Shown: in pieces, positions 7,877 to 15,643 of the stretch
How the letters are laid out: each line of letters starts with the position of its first letter
Position numbering within the stretch: the stretch's first letter is position 1
NCBI GenBank assembly: GCA_035554115.1
Contig: DATMIW010000067.1
Span: 1 to 58,163 of the forward strand
Length of the DNA: 58,163 nt
Direction of reading: 5' to 3'
DNA from: CAXTSE01 sp035554115
GTDB lineage: Bacteria; Actinomycetota; Actinomycetes; Actinomycetales; Microbacteriaceae
The notes under the pieces: generated by a model
The model's database searches: none
What the model was told of the DNA's origin: nothing
The model's input: the letters and a program-made list of their open reading frames with translations, nothing else
Program-made: the position numbers and the translations under genes

Positions 7877-8254
7877 CTATACAGGGGGTAGCAGGCGCGC
7901 ACCGCGTTGCGCGATGACTTCCATTTCGACCATCAGGTCCGGGTGGACCAGCGGTGTGATCATGAGGGTCCCTGCCGCAGGTTTCGGGTCAGGCAAGAAC
8001 TCTCGCGAAACGGCGATTACGTCATCGATGTAGGCGCGGTCGGTCACTGTCTGTCGGATAAAAACGATCTCCGACAGCGAGCTGCCCACCTCTTCGAGGA
8101 GCCGCTGGATCTCAAGGTAGGTGCCGCGCGTTTGTTCCGTGACGGTCGCGGCCGGGAAGGCCACGCCCGTGACGAAGATGAGGTCATCGCTGGCTACGAC
8201 GCTCGCAAAGGGGTGGATGTGCACCGGTCCCGGAACGACCTGATAGTCGGGCAT
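7877..8254 (-). CDS. RidA/YjgF/YER057c family protein
   Basis: A 125-residue single-domain RidA-like protein. Classic RidA members hydrolyse reactive enamine or imine intermediates; others in catabolic operons act on ring-opened or lactone intermediates. The family pattern is visible: SVVASDDLIFVTG near the start, the helix TYLEIQRLLEEVGSSLSEIV, and a C-terminal P-x-L-M-V-E-M-E-V-I-A. The classic catalytic Arg context (C-x-R-V or A-R-x-A-V at the C-terminus) is replaced by LVHPDLMVEMEV, so deaminase activity is doubtful. It starts four bases after the flavin monooxygenase stop and is the last gene of that minus-strand operon. Confidence 0.85.
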   Translation of the reverse strand: MPDYQVVPGPVHIHPFASVVASDDLIFVTGVAFPAATVTEQTRGTYLEIQRLLEEVGSSLSEIVFIRQTVTDRAYIDDVIAVSREFLPDPKPAAGTLMITPLVHPDLMVEMEVIAQRGARLLPPV

Positions 8255-8258
8255 CGAG

Positions 8259-9611
8259 TTACTGCTTCGGGAAGGCCGGCGGCTTGCCGTCGACAGGCAC
8301 GCGCAGGTCGTCCACGTGGTAGTTGTGCGCGTTGTAGAGCTTGCCGTCGATCTTGGCGATCATGTCGCGCGGGACTCCGGGCCAGCGTGCACCAGCCTCC
8401 GAGAGGGTGTTGAAGCCGCTCTGGCGACCCTCGTCATCCCAAATTGGGCGTCCGCCTTCGGGGCGGAAGTGCGGCATGACCTCACGGGCGAACAGTTCGG
8501 TGCTCTTGCGCACCATCCATTCGGGCGAGCCGCCGCCGTCAGCAACGACGAGCACTTGGCCGACGCCGGTCTCCTCACGGAAGTCCTCGAGCTTGCGGGT
8601 GACCGTCTCGGGGGAGCCGACGATCGCCATTCCCTCGTTGACCATGGCGTCGTATGTGAGGTCTTCGGGCTTGAACACGAATCCGCTCTGCAGAAGTCCC
8701 TGGATCGACTGCCACGTGGTGGCTCCGGGAGGGAATGACTCTTCGAAGTTGGCACGGAGTACGCACTGGTAGAACCAGAGAAGGCCGGCCTCAAACTCTT
8801 TGCGGGCCTGCTTGTCCGATTCGGCGACGTAGACCTGCACGGTTCCACCCAACTGGCTGGGCGGCGGGGTGTAGCCGAATTCATCCTCGGCGATTCGTCT
8901 GAACTGCTCGAGGTAGCGCACCACACCCTTTGTACCGCTGAGGAATGTGATGTACGTGTGACGGGCGCGGGCCGCCTCGACCTGCGATTCGCGCGAACCG
9001 GATGCGGGCATCCAGGTCTCGATCTTGTGGAGCGGCTTAGGCCAGAGGTTCACATAGGGCAGGTTGAAGAACTCGCCGCGGTGTTCGAAAGGGCCCGGTT
9101 CGTTGAGTGCCCGCGACACCAGGCGGGTGAACTCATGGTGTCGGCGGCGGGCAGTGGTTGGGTTGGCGCCCGTCTGGTAAAAGGCCGGACCAATACCCAT
9201 CGGGTAAGCGACAAAGAAGCGTCCACCCGACATGACGTCGAGCATGGCGATCTCTTCGGCCATCTTGATCGGGGAGGCATAGGTGGTTGACGATGGGCCG
9301 AGGGCTCCGACGCGGAGCCCCTTCGTGCGGGCCAGCACCCACGATGACAGGACCGTAGAGCTGGGAAGGATCGCGGGGACGCGCTGTTCCATGATCACCG
9401 ATGAGTCGAATCCGAGAAGCTCTCCGAGCGCGAGGTTGTCGACATATCGGCGCATCTGATCCTGGGCGAGGATTGGGTGGCTGAACTCTTCGTTCGGAAG
9501 ATCGATGTAGTTGGATGTGCGCTGGCCCTCATCCATATGCGGCATGAAACCGTCGTTGCCGTTCATAAAGAGGTGGAAGAGGAGCTTCCGGTCCGGTTTG
9601 ATGTCTGTCAT
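8259..9611 (-). CDS. LLM-class flavin-dependent monooxygenase
   Basis: A 450-residue bacterial luciferase-like protein: a TIM-barrel flavin enzyme that uses reduced FMN supplied by a separate reductase. Family features are the N-terminal region with ALGELLGFDSS, the stretch VGALGPSSTTYASPIKMAEEIAMLDVMSGGR (supporting the flavin site; the D-V-x-S-G-G-R motif is diagnostic), and the late AIVGSPETVTRKLEDF, also diagnostic. The length and the region around residues 160-250 resemble the subgroup of large monooxygenases acting on small organic molecules (alkane-sulfonate, sulfide, limonene-type or Baeyer-Villiger type). GGAGG seven bases before the ATG is a strong ribosome-binding site. The operon also encodes two alpha/beta-hydrolases and RidA; no flavin reductase is seen nearby. 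Confidence 0.9.
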   Translation of the reverse strand: MTDIKPDRKLLFHLFMNGNDGFMPHMDEGQRTSNYIDLPNEEFSHPILAQDQMRRYVDNLALGELLGFDSSVIMEQRVPAILPSSTVLSSWVLARTKGLRVGALGPSSTTYASPIKMAEEIAMLDVMSGGRFFVAYPMGIGPAFYQTGANPTTARRRHHEFTRLVSRALNEPGPFEHRGEFFNLPYVNLWPKPLHKIETWMPASGSRESQVEAARARHTYITFLSGTKGVVRYLEQFRRIAEDEFGYTPPPSQLGGTVQVYVAESDKQARKEFEAGLLWFYQCVLRANFEESFPPGATTWQSIQGLLQSGFVFKPEDLTYDAMVNEGMAIVGSPETVTRKLEDFREETGVGQVLVVADGGGSPEWMVRKSTELFAREVMPHFRPEGGRPIWDDEGRQSGFNTLSEAGARWPGVPRDMIAKIDGKLYNAHNYHVDDLRVPVDGKPPAFPKQ

Positions 9612-9674
9612 GTCAAAGCCTCCGACGACGCACCTGCGGCACCGTCAATTGTGGGTCGAAAAAAAGGATGGTGA

Positions 9675-10493
9675 CTAGGAGGCCTGAGAGGCGAGCTCGA
9701 CGACCTTCTGGGCGATCTGAGCAGGCTCCTGGATGACGAGCAGGTGCTGCGTCGGTGCCGAGGCGCCGACGATCGTGACAGGGGCCGCAGTCGACAGGAG
9801 TTCGCTGTAACGGCGAGCCACCGAGGGCGTGATCAGCTTGTCTTCCTCGGGGATGAGGACCTGCGAGGGCGCGGTGACGCGCGCGAGGCGGTGCTCCATC
9901 CGCAGGCTGTACCGCGGGTTCCACGCGACACGCGCGATTCCGATGCGCTCTTTGTAGTCGGTAAGCACTCGGTTCACCCCGTCTTCATCGGAATCGATGA
10001 CGAAGTTGTACTGGTCGCGGTCGGGGCCCAGAGCGGCATCCAGCCAGTGCTCGCGATCAAGCCGGTACGGGTCGACCATTTTCTCGTCTTCGTCCGGCAG
10101 GGTGCCCGTCGGCGAAATGAGGGTCAGGGACCGCACGCGCTCGGGATAAATCGCCGCGAACTCGCCAGCAACCCAGGCTCCAAAACCCTGGCCTACGGCG
10201 TGCACCGGTCCCACGCCGAGTGCATCCAAGAACGCGGCGTAGTGGACCGAGAGGTCGTTGAAGTCATTGATTGGGTCTACGAGTTCGGTCTCACCGAAGC
10301 TCGGGTGATCCGGAACGATGACATCGAATGTGGCGGCGAGCTCTTCGTAGAACGGGATCCATCGGCCGGAATAACCCTGGCCCTCGAAGAAGAGCACGGG
10401 GTCGCCTTCGCCGCGTCGACGGTAGACCGTGTCGAGGCCGATGACGTCAACGTGCCCGGGGGCGACGTCGATCAGTGTGTTCTGCGTTGTCAT
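9675..10493 (-). CDS. Alpha/beta-hydrolase fold protein lacking the catalytic serine
   Basis: A 272-residue alpha/beta-hydrolase paralogous to the next gene upstream. The nucleophile elbow, normally G-x-S-x-G, reads GQGFG with Gly103 (codon ggt at 10185-10187) where Ser should be. The oxyanion-hole H-G is changed to EGQG (residues 37-40). The acid (Asp218 in PEEDKL) and His250 (TQHLLVIQEP) remain. It is therefore unlikely to be a normal serine hydrolase. It may use another mechanism, as cofactor-free dioxygenases and some lyases of this fold do, or may be a binding or regulatory partner. It lies 14 bases after the paralogue and 63 bases before the monooxygenase in one operon. Confidence 0.85.
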   Translation of the reverse strand: MTTQNTLIDVAPGHVDVIGLDTVYRRRGEGDPVLFFEGQGYSGRWIPFYEELAATFDVIVPDHPSFGETELVDPINDFNDLSVHYAAFLDALGVGPVHAVGQGFGAWVAGEFAAIYPERVRSLTLISPTGTLPDEDEKMVDPYRLDREHWLDAALGPDRDQYNFVIDSDEDGVNRVLTDYKERIGIARVAWNPRYSLRMEHRLARVTAPSQVLIPEEDKLITPSVARRYSELLSTAAPVTIVGASAPTQHLLVIQEPAQIAQKVVELASQAS

Positions 10494-10507
10494 GTCGAAG
10501 AGCCCTT

Positions 10508-11335
10508 TTACTTTGCTTGCTCAGCCAGCGCGACGATCGCGGCGACGTAGGCGTCGGGCTCCTGCTCGGTGAGCATATGGCCGGTGGTTGCGCCGCCTGT
10601 TCCGGAGATCTTGACCAGGGGAGCCTTGAGCCAGTGGGCCCAGTCAGTACCGGTGGGCTCGGGAGCCACGTAGTCATGGTCGGGCACGATCACCTGGCGA
10701 GGTGCGGTGATGCGGTCGAGTCGGCGGTACAGGCCTGCGGACGGCTCGAGCGAGAACTTTTCCGGGTCGGAGAAGTCGTCGTCAGCTTCTGAGATGAACA
10801 GGCCGAGGTCGCCGGCGGTCTCGAGGTGCGGGTACTGCTCCCAGGTCTCGTTGAACAGCATCTCCATCAGGTTCGCCGGGGCGGGGCCGTCATGGGTTCC
10901 GACCAGTTCCGGAGCAATAACAACCGGCAACGGCAGCGGCGCTACGACGGTAAGCGAAGCGATGCGCTCGGGGTAGGTGGCAGCGAAGGCGCCGACGGTT
11001 ATGCCGCCGAGCGAGTGGCCGACGAGATGGACTTTGTCCAGGCCGAATGCGTTGAGTACGTCAGCGAGGTGGACGACGAAATCGTCGAGCGTGCGATACC
11101 ACGCCGGTCGCGCCGTCTTGCCGAAGCCCGGGAGCTGTGGGGCGATGACGTCGAAGTGCTCGGCGAGCTTCGCTTCTGAGCTGAGCCAGCTGTTCGCCAG
11201 GCCCATGCCATGAATGAACACCAGCGGTTCACCGCTGCCGGACCGACGATAGGCGGTCTTGACGCCATTGACGTCGATGTAGTCGGGTTCGGTCTCACCC
11301 TGTGGATCCAGGGGAATTGCGGGAAATGTGCTCAT
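10508..11335 (-). CDS. Alpha/beta-hydrolase with intact catalytic triad
   Basis: A 275-residue alpha/beta-hydrolase. The oxyanion motif IHGMG (41-45), nucleophile Ser108 in GHSLG, an acid at Asp219 or Asp221 (VPDHDY) and His253 (TGHMLTEQEP) are all present. Likely substrates are esters, lactones or ring-cleavage diketones; none can be named from sequence. The start is uncertain. ATG 11335 fits the paralogue's N-terminus and has AAAGG 11 bases before it; ATG 11365 has GGAAGG only four bases before it; a TTG at 11377 also exists. It is the first gene of the minus-strand operon and diverges from the P450 across about 190 bases. Confidence 0.88.
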   Translation of the reverse strand: MSTFPAIPLDPQGETEPDYIDVNGVKTAYRRSGSGEPLVFIHGMGLANSWLSSEAKLAEHFDVIAPQLPGFGKTARPAWYRTLDDFVVHLADVLNAFGLDKVHLVGHSLGGITVGAFAATYPERIASLTVVAPLPLPVVIAPELVGTHDGPAPANLMEMLFNETWEQYPHLETAGDLGLFISEADDDFSDPEKFSLEPSAGLYRRLDRITAPRQVIVPDHDYVAPEPTGTDWAHWLKAPLVKISGTGGATTGHMLTEQEPDAYVAAIVALAEQAK

Positions 11336-11432
11336 CGTTGATGCGGCCTTTCGCTCGTCGCGCATGTTGCCTTCCAAAAGGTACAGTATCGCGATTACTA
11401 TGATGCAAGCAACACAGTTCGTTCGACGAGGA

Positions 11433-11450
11433 ATGTGGCTCGATCCACAT
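11433..11450. promoter_or_regulatory. Inverted repeat in the divergent promoter region of the hydrolase operon and P450
   Basis: ATGTGG and CCACAT flank a six-base spacer, giving an 18-base site with perfect six-base arms. It lies midway between the hydrolase start and the P450 start, where an operator for both would be expected. A second near-palindrome centred on ATCGCGAT lies at 11388-11395. No regulator gene is found in this cluster. Confidence 0.35.
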
Positions 11451-11522
11451 CAGGGCGTGATCTTTGCATCCGCGTTCTCTGCCTCGGATACCCCAATCCG
11501 ACCCATTGACGTAGGAGACACC

Positions 11523-12734
11523 ATGTTGACCACCCAGGCTGAGCGCGATTTCGAATCGTTGACATTTGCCGATCTTGAAGCCGACCCCTATCCCGTCCTT
11601 AAGCGACTTCGGGCAGAAGCCCCACTTGCGTACATTCCCGGCGCCGGGGGGTGGCTCGCAACGAGTTATGAGCTCGTGCAAGAGATTCACGAAAACACGG
11701 AGATCTTCAAAGCGACGATTCCGGAAGAGCCGCTCGTTTGCATGGGCGCCGAGAATATATTGAGCCTCGAAGGTCCGCGCCACCTGCGCTACCGCAAAGC
11801 CGTCCACAAGACCCTGTCGCGCCCCTCGGTCGACAGTTTCGCCGACCGGGTCATAGGTGAGGTGGTCGAGGAGCGGCTGAGCATGCTCGACGGCCTCGAG
11901 ACGTCCGAACTCCTCACCGAGTACTTCGAACCGATGTCCGTGCTCTCGGTGGCTCGGGTGATCGGCGTTCCGCACCTCGACATCGACACCCTTCGGCGCT
12001 GGTTCTATGGGCTCATTCTGGGGACCTCGAATGTGACGCTCGACATGGACATCGCCCGTAAGGCCAACAAGGTCAGTCTCGAGATCGACGAGACGGTTCG
12101 CCCCGTCTTCGAGAAGCTGGACAAGGAGCCCGACGGATCGGTCATGTCTCACCTCCTGCAGTACGCAAGCGGAGACACGCTGCAGGAACGCATCGACGAC
12201 ATCACCCCGACCCTCAAGATCATCATTGCGGGCGGCCTGCAGGAGCCCGGGCACGGGGCGGCGACCCTAACGGACGGCTTGCTGACGCATCCCGAGTCGC
12301 TTCGAAAGTTCCAGGAGGACACCGCCGGCCAGATCCAGTCGGCGGTGGAGGAAGGGCTGCGCTGGGTGTCGCCCGTGGGCGCCAATGTGCGTCAGCTTCG
12401 TAACGACGCAGTCGTGGCTGGCCGGGAACTTGCGGCCGACACTTTTGTGCTCGCCTCGCTGTCATCGGCGAATCGTGACGAGACGGTGTACGGGGCGAAT
12501 TCCGCGGTGTTCGACATCACCCGACCTGAGAGTCGGCACATGGCCTTCGGCGTGGGAATGCACCATTGCTCGGGCAACTATTTCGGTCGTGTCGCCATTC
12601 GCATGGCAGTGAAGGCGCTCTTCGACCGATACCCCGATATGCGGCTCAACGAGGAGTTCGGGCCGACTCCCTACAAGGGATTTGTGTTTCGGGCGCCGAC
12701 TGCTGTGAATGTGAAGCTCGGCACGCGCGCCTAG
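11523..12734 (+). CDS. Cytochrome P450 with unusual I-helix
   Basis: A 403-residue soluble bacterial P450. The haem-binding loop FGVGMHHCSG carries the Cys ligand, Cys349, and the K-helix E-x-x-R is Glu277 to Arg280. The I-helix reads IIAGGLQEPGH (residues 234-244); against the GGLDT of P450cam the Asp-Thr proton-relay pair becomes Gln240-Glu241, followed by Pro. That suggests altered oxygen activation or a special substrate. The ATG at 11523 is chosen because TAGGAG lies just before it, and the true P450 N-terminus begins there; an upstream in-frame ATG at 11328 would run through the promoter and into the divergent gene. No ferredoxin or reductase lies nearby. It ends one base from the convergent glucokinase. 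Confidence 0.93.
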   Translation: MLTTQAERDFESLTFADLEADPYPVLKRLRAEAPLAYIPGAGGWLATSYELVQEIHENTEIFKATIPEEPLVCMGAENILSLEGPRHLRYRKAVHKTLSRPSVDSFADRVIGEVVEERLSMLDGLETSELLTEYFEPMSVLSVARVIGVPHLDIDTLRRWFYGLILGTSNVTLDMDIARKANKVSLEIDETVRPVFEKLDKEPDGSVMSHLLQYASGDTLQERIDDITPTLKIIIAGGLQEPGHGAATLTDGLLTHPESLRKFQEDTAGQIQSAVEEGLRWVSPVGANVRQLRNDAVVAGRELAADTFVLASLSSANRDETVYGANSAVFDITRPESRHMAFGVGMHHCSGNYFGRVAIRMAVKALFDRYPDMRLNEEFGPTPYKGFVFRAPTAVNVKLGTRA

Positions 12735-12735
12735 T

Positions 12736-13506
12736 TCACCGAGCTGCCGCGGGTTCTGTCGGGTGCACGGCCAGAACGGCGGCTCCGAGGATGCCGGAAT
12801 TGTTGCGATGCATTGCGGGAACGATCCGTGTTCTCAACGAAAGCAGGGGGAGGAACTCCTCATAGCTTTTGGAGACGCCTCCGCCGACGATGATCAGGGA
12901 AGGCGAGAACAACTTCTCGATGGTCTCGTAGTAGCGCTGGAGTCGTTCTGCCCATTCTGCCCAGCTGAGGTTCTTGCGTTCTTTTGCTGCGTACGACGCG
13001 CGGCTCTCCGCGTCTTTGCCATCGACTTCGAGATGGCCGAGTTCCGTGTTCGGGACGAGAACCCCGTTGTATAGCAAGGCACTTCCAATGCCGGTGCCCA
13101 AAGTGGTGAGGATCACGACGCCCGGTTCACCGAGAGCGGCACCGAACCGGGCCTCGGCCACGCCCGCGGCGTCAGCGTCGTTCACAAAGAAGATGTCGCG
13201 GTGGAGAGCCTTCTCGAAGAGATCCTCAGCCTCAAGCCCGATCCACTTCTTTGAGACATTCGCGGCGGACATCGTCCTCCCGTCGATGACGACGGCCGGA
13301 AAGCAGATACCAACGGGAAGTCCATCGGCTGTTGCGCCGAAACCGCTGATCATGTCGACCACAACAGCCACAATGTCGGCGGGGGCACCCCCCTCGGGTG
13401 TGCTGACTTTCACCCGGTCAGACACCAGCTCGCCACTGTCGAGATCGACCACCGCCCCCTTGATGCCGGTTCCGCCGATGTCGATGCCAATCGCAAGGGA
13501 TGCCAT
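12736..13506 (-). CDS. ppgK: Polyphosphate glucokinase (ROK family)
   Basis: A 256-residue ROK-family sugar kinase. The phosphate-binding start GIDIGGTGIKGAVVDLDSG, the glucose-site VNDADAAGVAE (residues 145-155 or so), and the TTLGTGIGSALL loop match actinobacterial polyphosphate glucokinases, which phosphorylate glucose with polyphosphate or ATP. The long zinc-binding loop (C-x-C-G-x-x-G-C) typical of other ROK kinases is absent, as is usual for PPGK, and the length fits. GAGGAT precedes the ATG at 13506. A plain ATP-dependent glucokinase is the main alternative. Confidence 0.88.
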   Translation of the reverse strand: MASLAIGIDIGGTGIKGAVVDLDSGELVSDRVKVSTPEGGAPADIVAVVVDMISGFGATADGLPVGICFPAVVIDGRTMSAANVSKKWIGLEAEDLFEKALHRDIFFVNDADAAGVAEARFGAALGEPGVVILTTLGTGIGSALLYNGVLVPNTELGHLEVDGKDAESRASYAAKERKNLSWAEWAERLQRYYETIEKLFSPSLIIVGGGVSKSYEEFLPLLSLRTRIVPAMHRNNSGILGAAVLAVHPTEPAAAR

Positions 13507-13547
13507 CTGCTCATCCTCTCGTATCTGCAGGAGCGTACGGTTGAGAC

Positions 13548-13718
13548 ATGACTGAATGGTGGTACAACCACAAGACCGGAGAAGTAGAAGAAGGACCGCA
13601 GTCCCTCGGCTCCGACCGGGATGGTCCCTTTGCCAGTCGCGAGGAGGCCGAGCGCGCTCCCCAGATTGCGCGCGAGCGGGCCGCAGCCTGGGCTGCCGAA
13701 GAGGCTGACGAGAGCTAG
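13548..13718 (+). CDS. Small conserved acidic protein, 56 residues
   Basis: A short gene encoding MTEWWYNHKTGEVEEGPQ followed by an Ala/Glu/Arg-rich helix ending in EEADES. The start W-W-Y-N-x-x-T-G-E-V-E-x-G is a small conserved actinobacterial module, reminiscent of the GYF-like or SPOR-like W-Y motifs, with no known function. Codon usage and third-position GC match the neighbouring genes. It diverges from ppgK, 41 bases away, and its TAG stop shares the tetranucleotide CTAG with the stop of the convergent DUF72 gene. Confidence 0.75.
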   Translation: MTEWWYNHKTGEVEEGPQSLGSDRDGPFASREEAERAPQIARERAAAWAAEEADES

Positions 13719-14539
13719 GCCCGCATCCGCTCCAATAGGTTCATGGCATCGTGCGGAGAGTGCACCTTGTTTTCGGTGTCGAAGTAGGCGTAGACGTCAC
13801 GCTCGTGATCCAGATGATCGCGGATCCACTCCTCCCAGAGATCTAATCCGGAATCGTCGTACCCGTTCGGATATGTATCGGATTCACCGTGGAGGCGTGC
13901 GTAGGCGAAGTCTGCCGTCACCCAGTCGAGCCGAGGCCACCGCGAGCGGCTGTCACCGAGCACCGCGGCAACGTTGTGGCTTTCGAGCTGCCGCGCGAAG
14001 TCGGGGTCGTCGAAGCTGTGCGAACGCGGTTCGATGGCATGCCGGATCGGACGATTCGCGTCACCCGTCAGGAGCTCGCGTCCCGCCATGCGCGAACTTC
14101 GCTGGGACGCCACATCCTCCGCCTCGCGCGTGTTGTGGGGGAGCAGGTCGAGAAACGCCTCCATGGTCTCCGGGTCGTAGTCAAAGCCGGGCGGGAGCTG
14201 CCAGAGGATCGCGCCGAGCTTGGCACCCAGCGCCAGGATGCCGGAGGCGAAGAAGTTGGCAAGAGGCTCCCTGACATCCTCCAACTTGCGGATATGGGTG
14301 ATGAAGCGAGGCGCCTTCACCGAGAAGACAAAGTCATCGGGTGTTGCGTCACTCCATTTGTGCCAGCTGTCGGGCTTTTGCAAGGAATAGAACGACCCGT
14401 TGATCTCGATGGACGTAACCCGGCGCGAGGCGTACTCCAGTTCATCGGCCTGGCGCAGGCCAGGAGGGTAGAAGGTGGATCGCCAGGGGGGATACACCCA
14501 TCCCGACATCCCGATGCGGTAGTCAGGAGAATCGTTCAC
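13715..14539 (-). CDS. DUF72 family protein (YecE-like TIM barrel)
   Basis: A protein of about 274 residues. The N-terminal IGMSGWVYPPWRSTFYPPGL, then EINGSFYSLQKPDSWHKWSDATP and FVFSVKAPRFITH, are the hallmark segments of DUF72, a TIM-barrel family of unknown activity. The C-terminal DVYAYFDTENKVHSPHDAMNLL is also typical (Y-x-Y-F-x-N-x). The start is either the GTG at 14539 (MNDSPDYRIG), preferred because the conserved domain begins just after it, or the GTG at 14572 eleven codons earlier. The end overlaps the convergent 56-residue gene by four bases. Confidence 0.88.
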   Translation of the reverse strand: MNDSPDYRIGMSGWVYPPWRSTFYPPGLRQADELEYASRRVTSIEINGSFYSLQKPDSWHKWSDATPDDFVFSVKAPRFITHIRKLEDVREPLANFFASGILALGAKLGAILWQLPPGFDYDPETMEAFLDLLPHNTREAEDVASQRSSRMAGRELLTGDANRPIRHAIEPRSHSFDDPDFARQLESHNVAAVLGDSRSRWPRLDWVTADFAYARLHGESDTYPNGYDDSGLDLWEEWIRDHLDHERDVYAYFDTENKVHSPHDAMNLLERMRA

Positions 14540-14651
14540 GCTGACATCTTCGCCCGATAGTGAGGGCGACACCAGCTTTGGGGGTGAGCTGTGGCTGGCC
14601 GTGGGCAGCGACTCCTTGTGAGACTTAGAGCACGATTTTCGGGGGATATGA

Positions 14652-15638
14652 ATGACAGCGGTGGAGACTCTGCCTGCGCCAGGGTGGTACAGCGATCCGC
14701 ATGTGCCCGCGCAGCAGAGATGGTGGAGCGGCGCTGCGTGGACCGAGCACGTTCAGGCCATCCAAGCTGCTCCGCCGACGGTTACCGCTCCGGTCGTTGT
14801 ACCCAATCCTCCTGCCGCCCCTGCGCCCGCCGCCACCCCAACCGCGCGGCCGCTTGCCGCAGCAACAGCCCTGAGCACTCCGCTGCCTCCGGCTATCAGC
14901 ACAGAAGAGCAGCTCGCGTGGCACCGTGAGGATGCCCCGGAGGTGACCCGTGCCGGATTTGGCACGGGCACCGGAGCAATCAGAACGAGCCAGCCTTCAT
15001 CGATTTCCCCGCATTCAGCTCCCACAAATGGGTCCGGCCATGCGGCTTCTGTAAATGGGATGCCGGGCTATGCGGCTCCTGGTTACGGGCCAGCTGCCTA
15101 TGGCACCCCCGCTCGGTACGGCGAAATGATGGCGCCGCCGCCCGAGAACCGCGTGGCCAGGCGCGCGCTCGTCTGGGCGCTTGTCTCGATCGTGATCAAC
15201 CCCCTCCTGATCTTCAGCATTATCGCCATCGCAACGGGCGCCAAAGGGCGCGGCGAGGCACGAGTCATCGAAGCGATGGGCTTCGGTCCGGCCGAGAGCA
15301 GACGCGGGACAGCGGGCGCGGCGATCGGAATCGGTGTCGGTGTCATCGCCATTCAGCTTCTTGCCGCAGCCCTGTGGTTCGTCGTGCTGCAGCCGCACTA
15401 CGACCAAGCCAAGGTCGAGTCCGCCATTTCGACGGAACTCTCTTCGAGACTCACGCGTGTGAACCCGAACGCGACAGTCGATGTGAATTGCCCCCCGACG
15501 GCTTCTCTTACGGTTGGCACGACCTTTGATTGCGGGATCCTGGTGTCGGACGGGAGTGCAGGGGTCGCGCATGTTAAGGTCACCGACGCGGCAGGCTCGA
15601 TGAGCTGGACTGTCACCGCTGCAACAACGGGAGCCTGA
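14652..15638 (+). CDS. DUF2510 / membrane / DUF4333 protein
   Basis: A 328-residue protein with three parts. The N-terminal PAPGWYSDPHVPAQQRWWSGAAWTEH is a DUF2510 module (W-Y-x-D-P ... R-W-W-x-G-x-x-W-T). A Pro/Ala-rich linker follows to about residue 170. Two hydrophobic helices (about 175-195 and 218-245) form a DUF4190-like membrane unit. The C-terminal 85 residues, with two Cys in VNCPPTASLTVGTTFDC and a final VKVTDAAGSMSWTV, match DUF4333, an extracytoplasmic domain of actinobacteria. The protein is likely anchored in the membrane with this domain outside. The next gene is a shorter relative. Confidence 0.8.
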   Translation: MTAVETLPAPGWYSDPHVPAQQRWWSGAAWTEHVQAIQAAPPTVTAPVVVPNPPAAPAPAATPTARPLAAATALSTPLPPAISTEEQLAWHREDAPEVTRAGFGTGTGAIRTSQPSSISPHSAPTNGSGHAASVNGMPGYAAPGYGPAAYGTPARYGEMMAPPPENRVARRALVWALVSIVINPLLIFSIIAIATGAKGRGEARVIEAMGFGPAESRRGTAGAAIGIGVGVIAIQLLAAALWFVVLQPHYDQAKVESAISTELSSRLTRVNPNATVDVNCPPTASLTVGTTFDCGILVSDGSAGVAHVKVTDAAGSMSWTVTAATTGA

Positions 15639-15643
15639 TCGCC

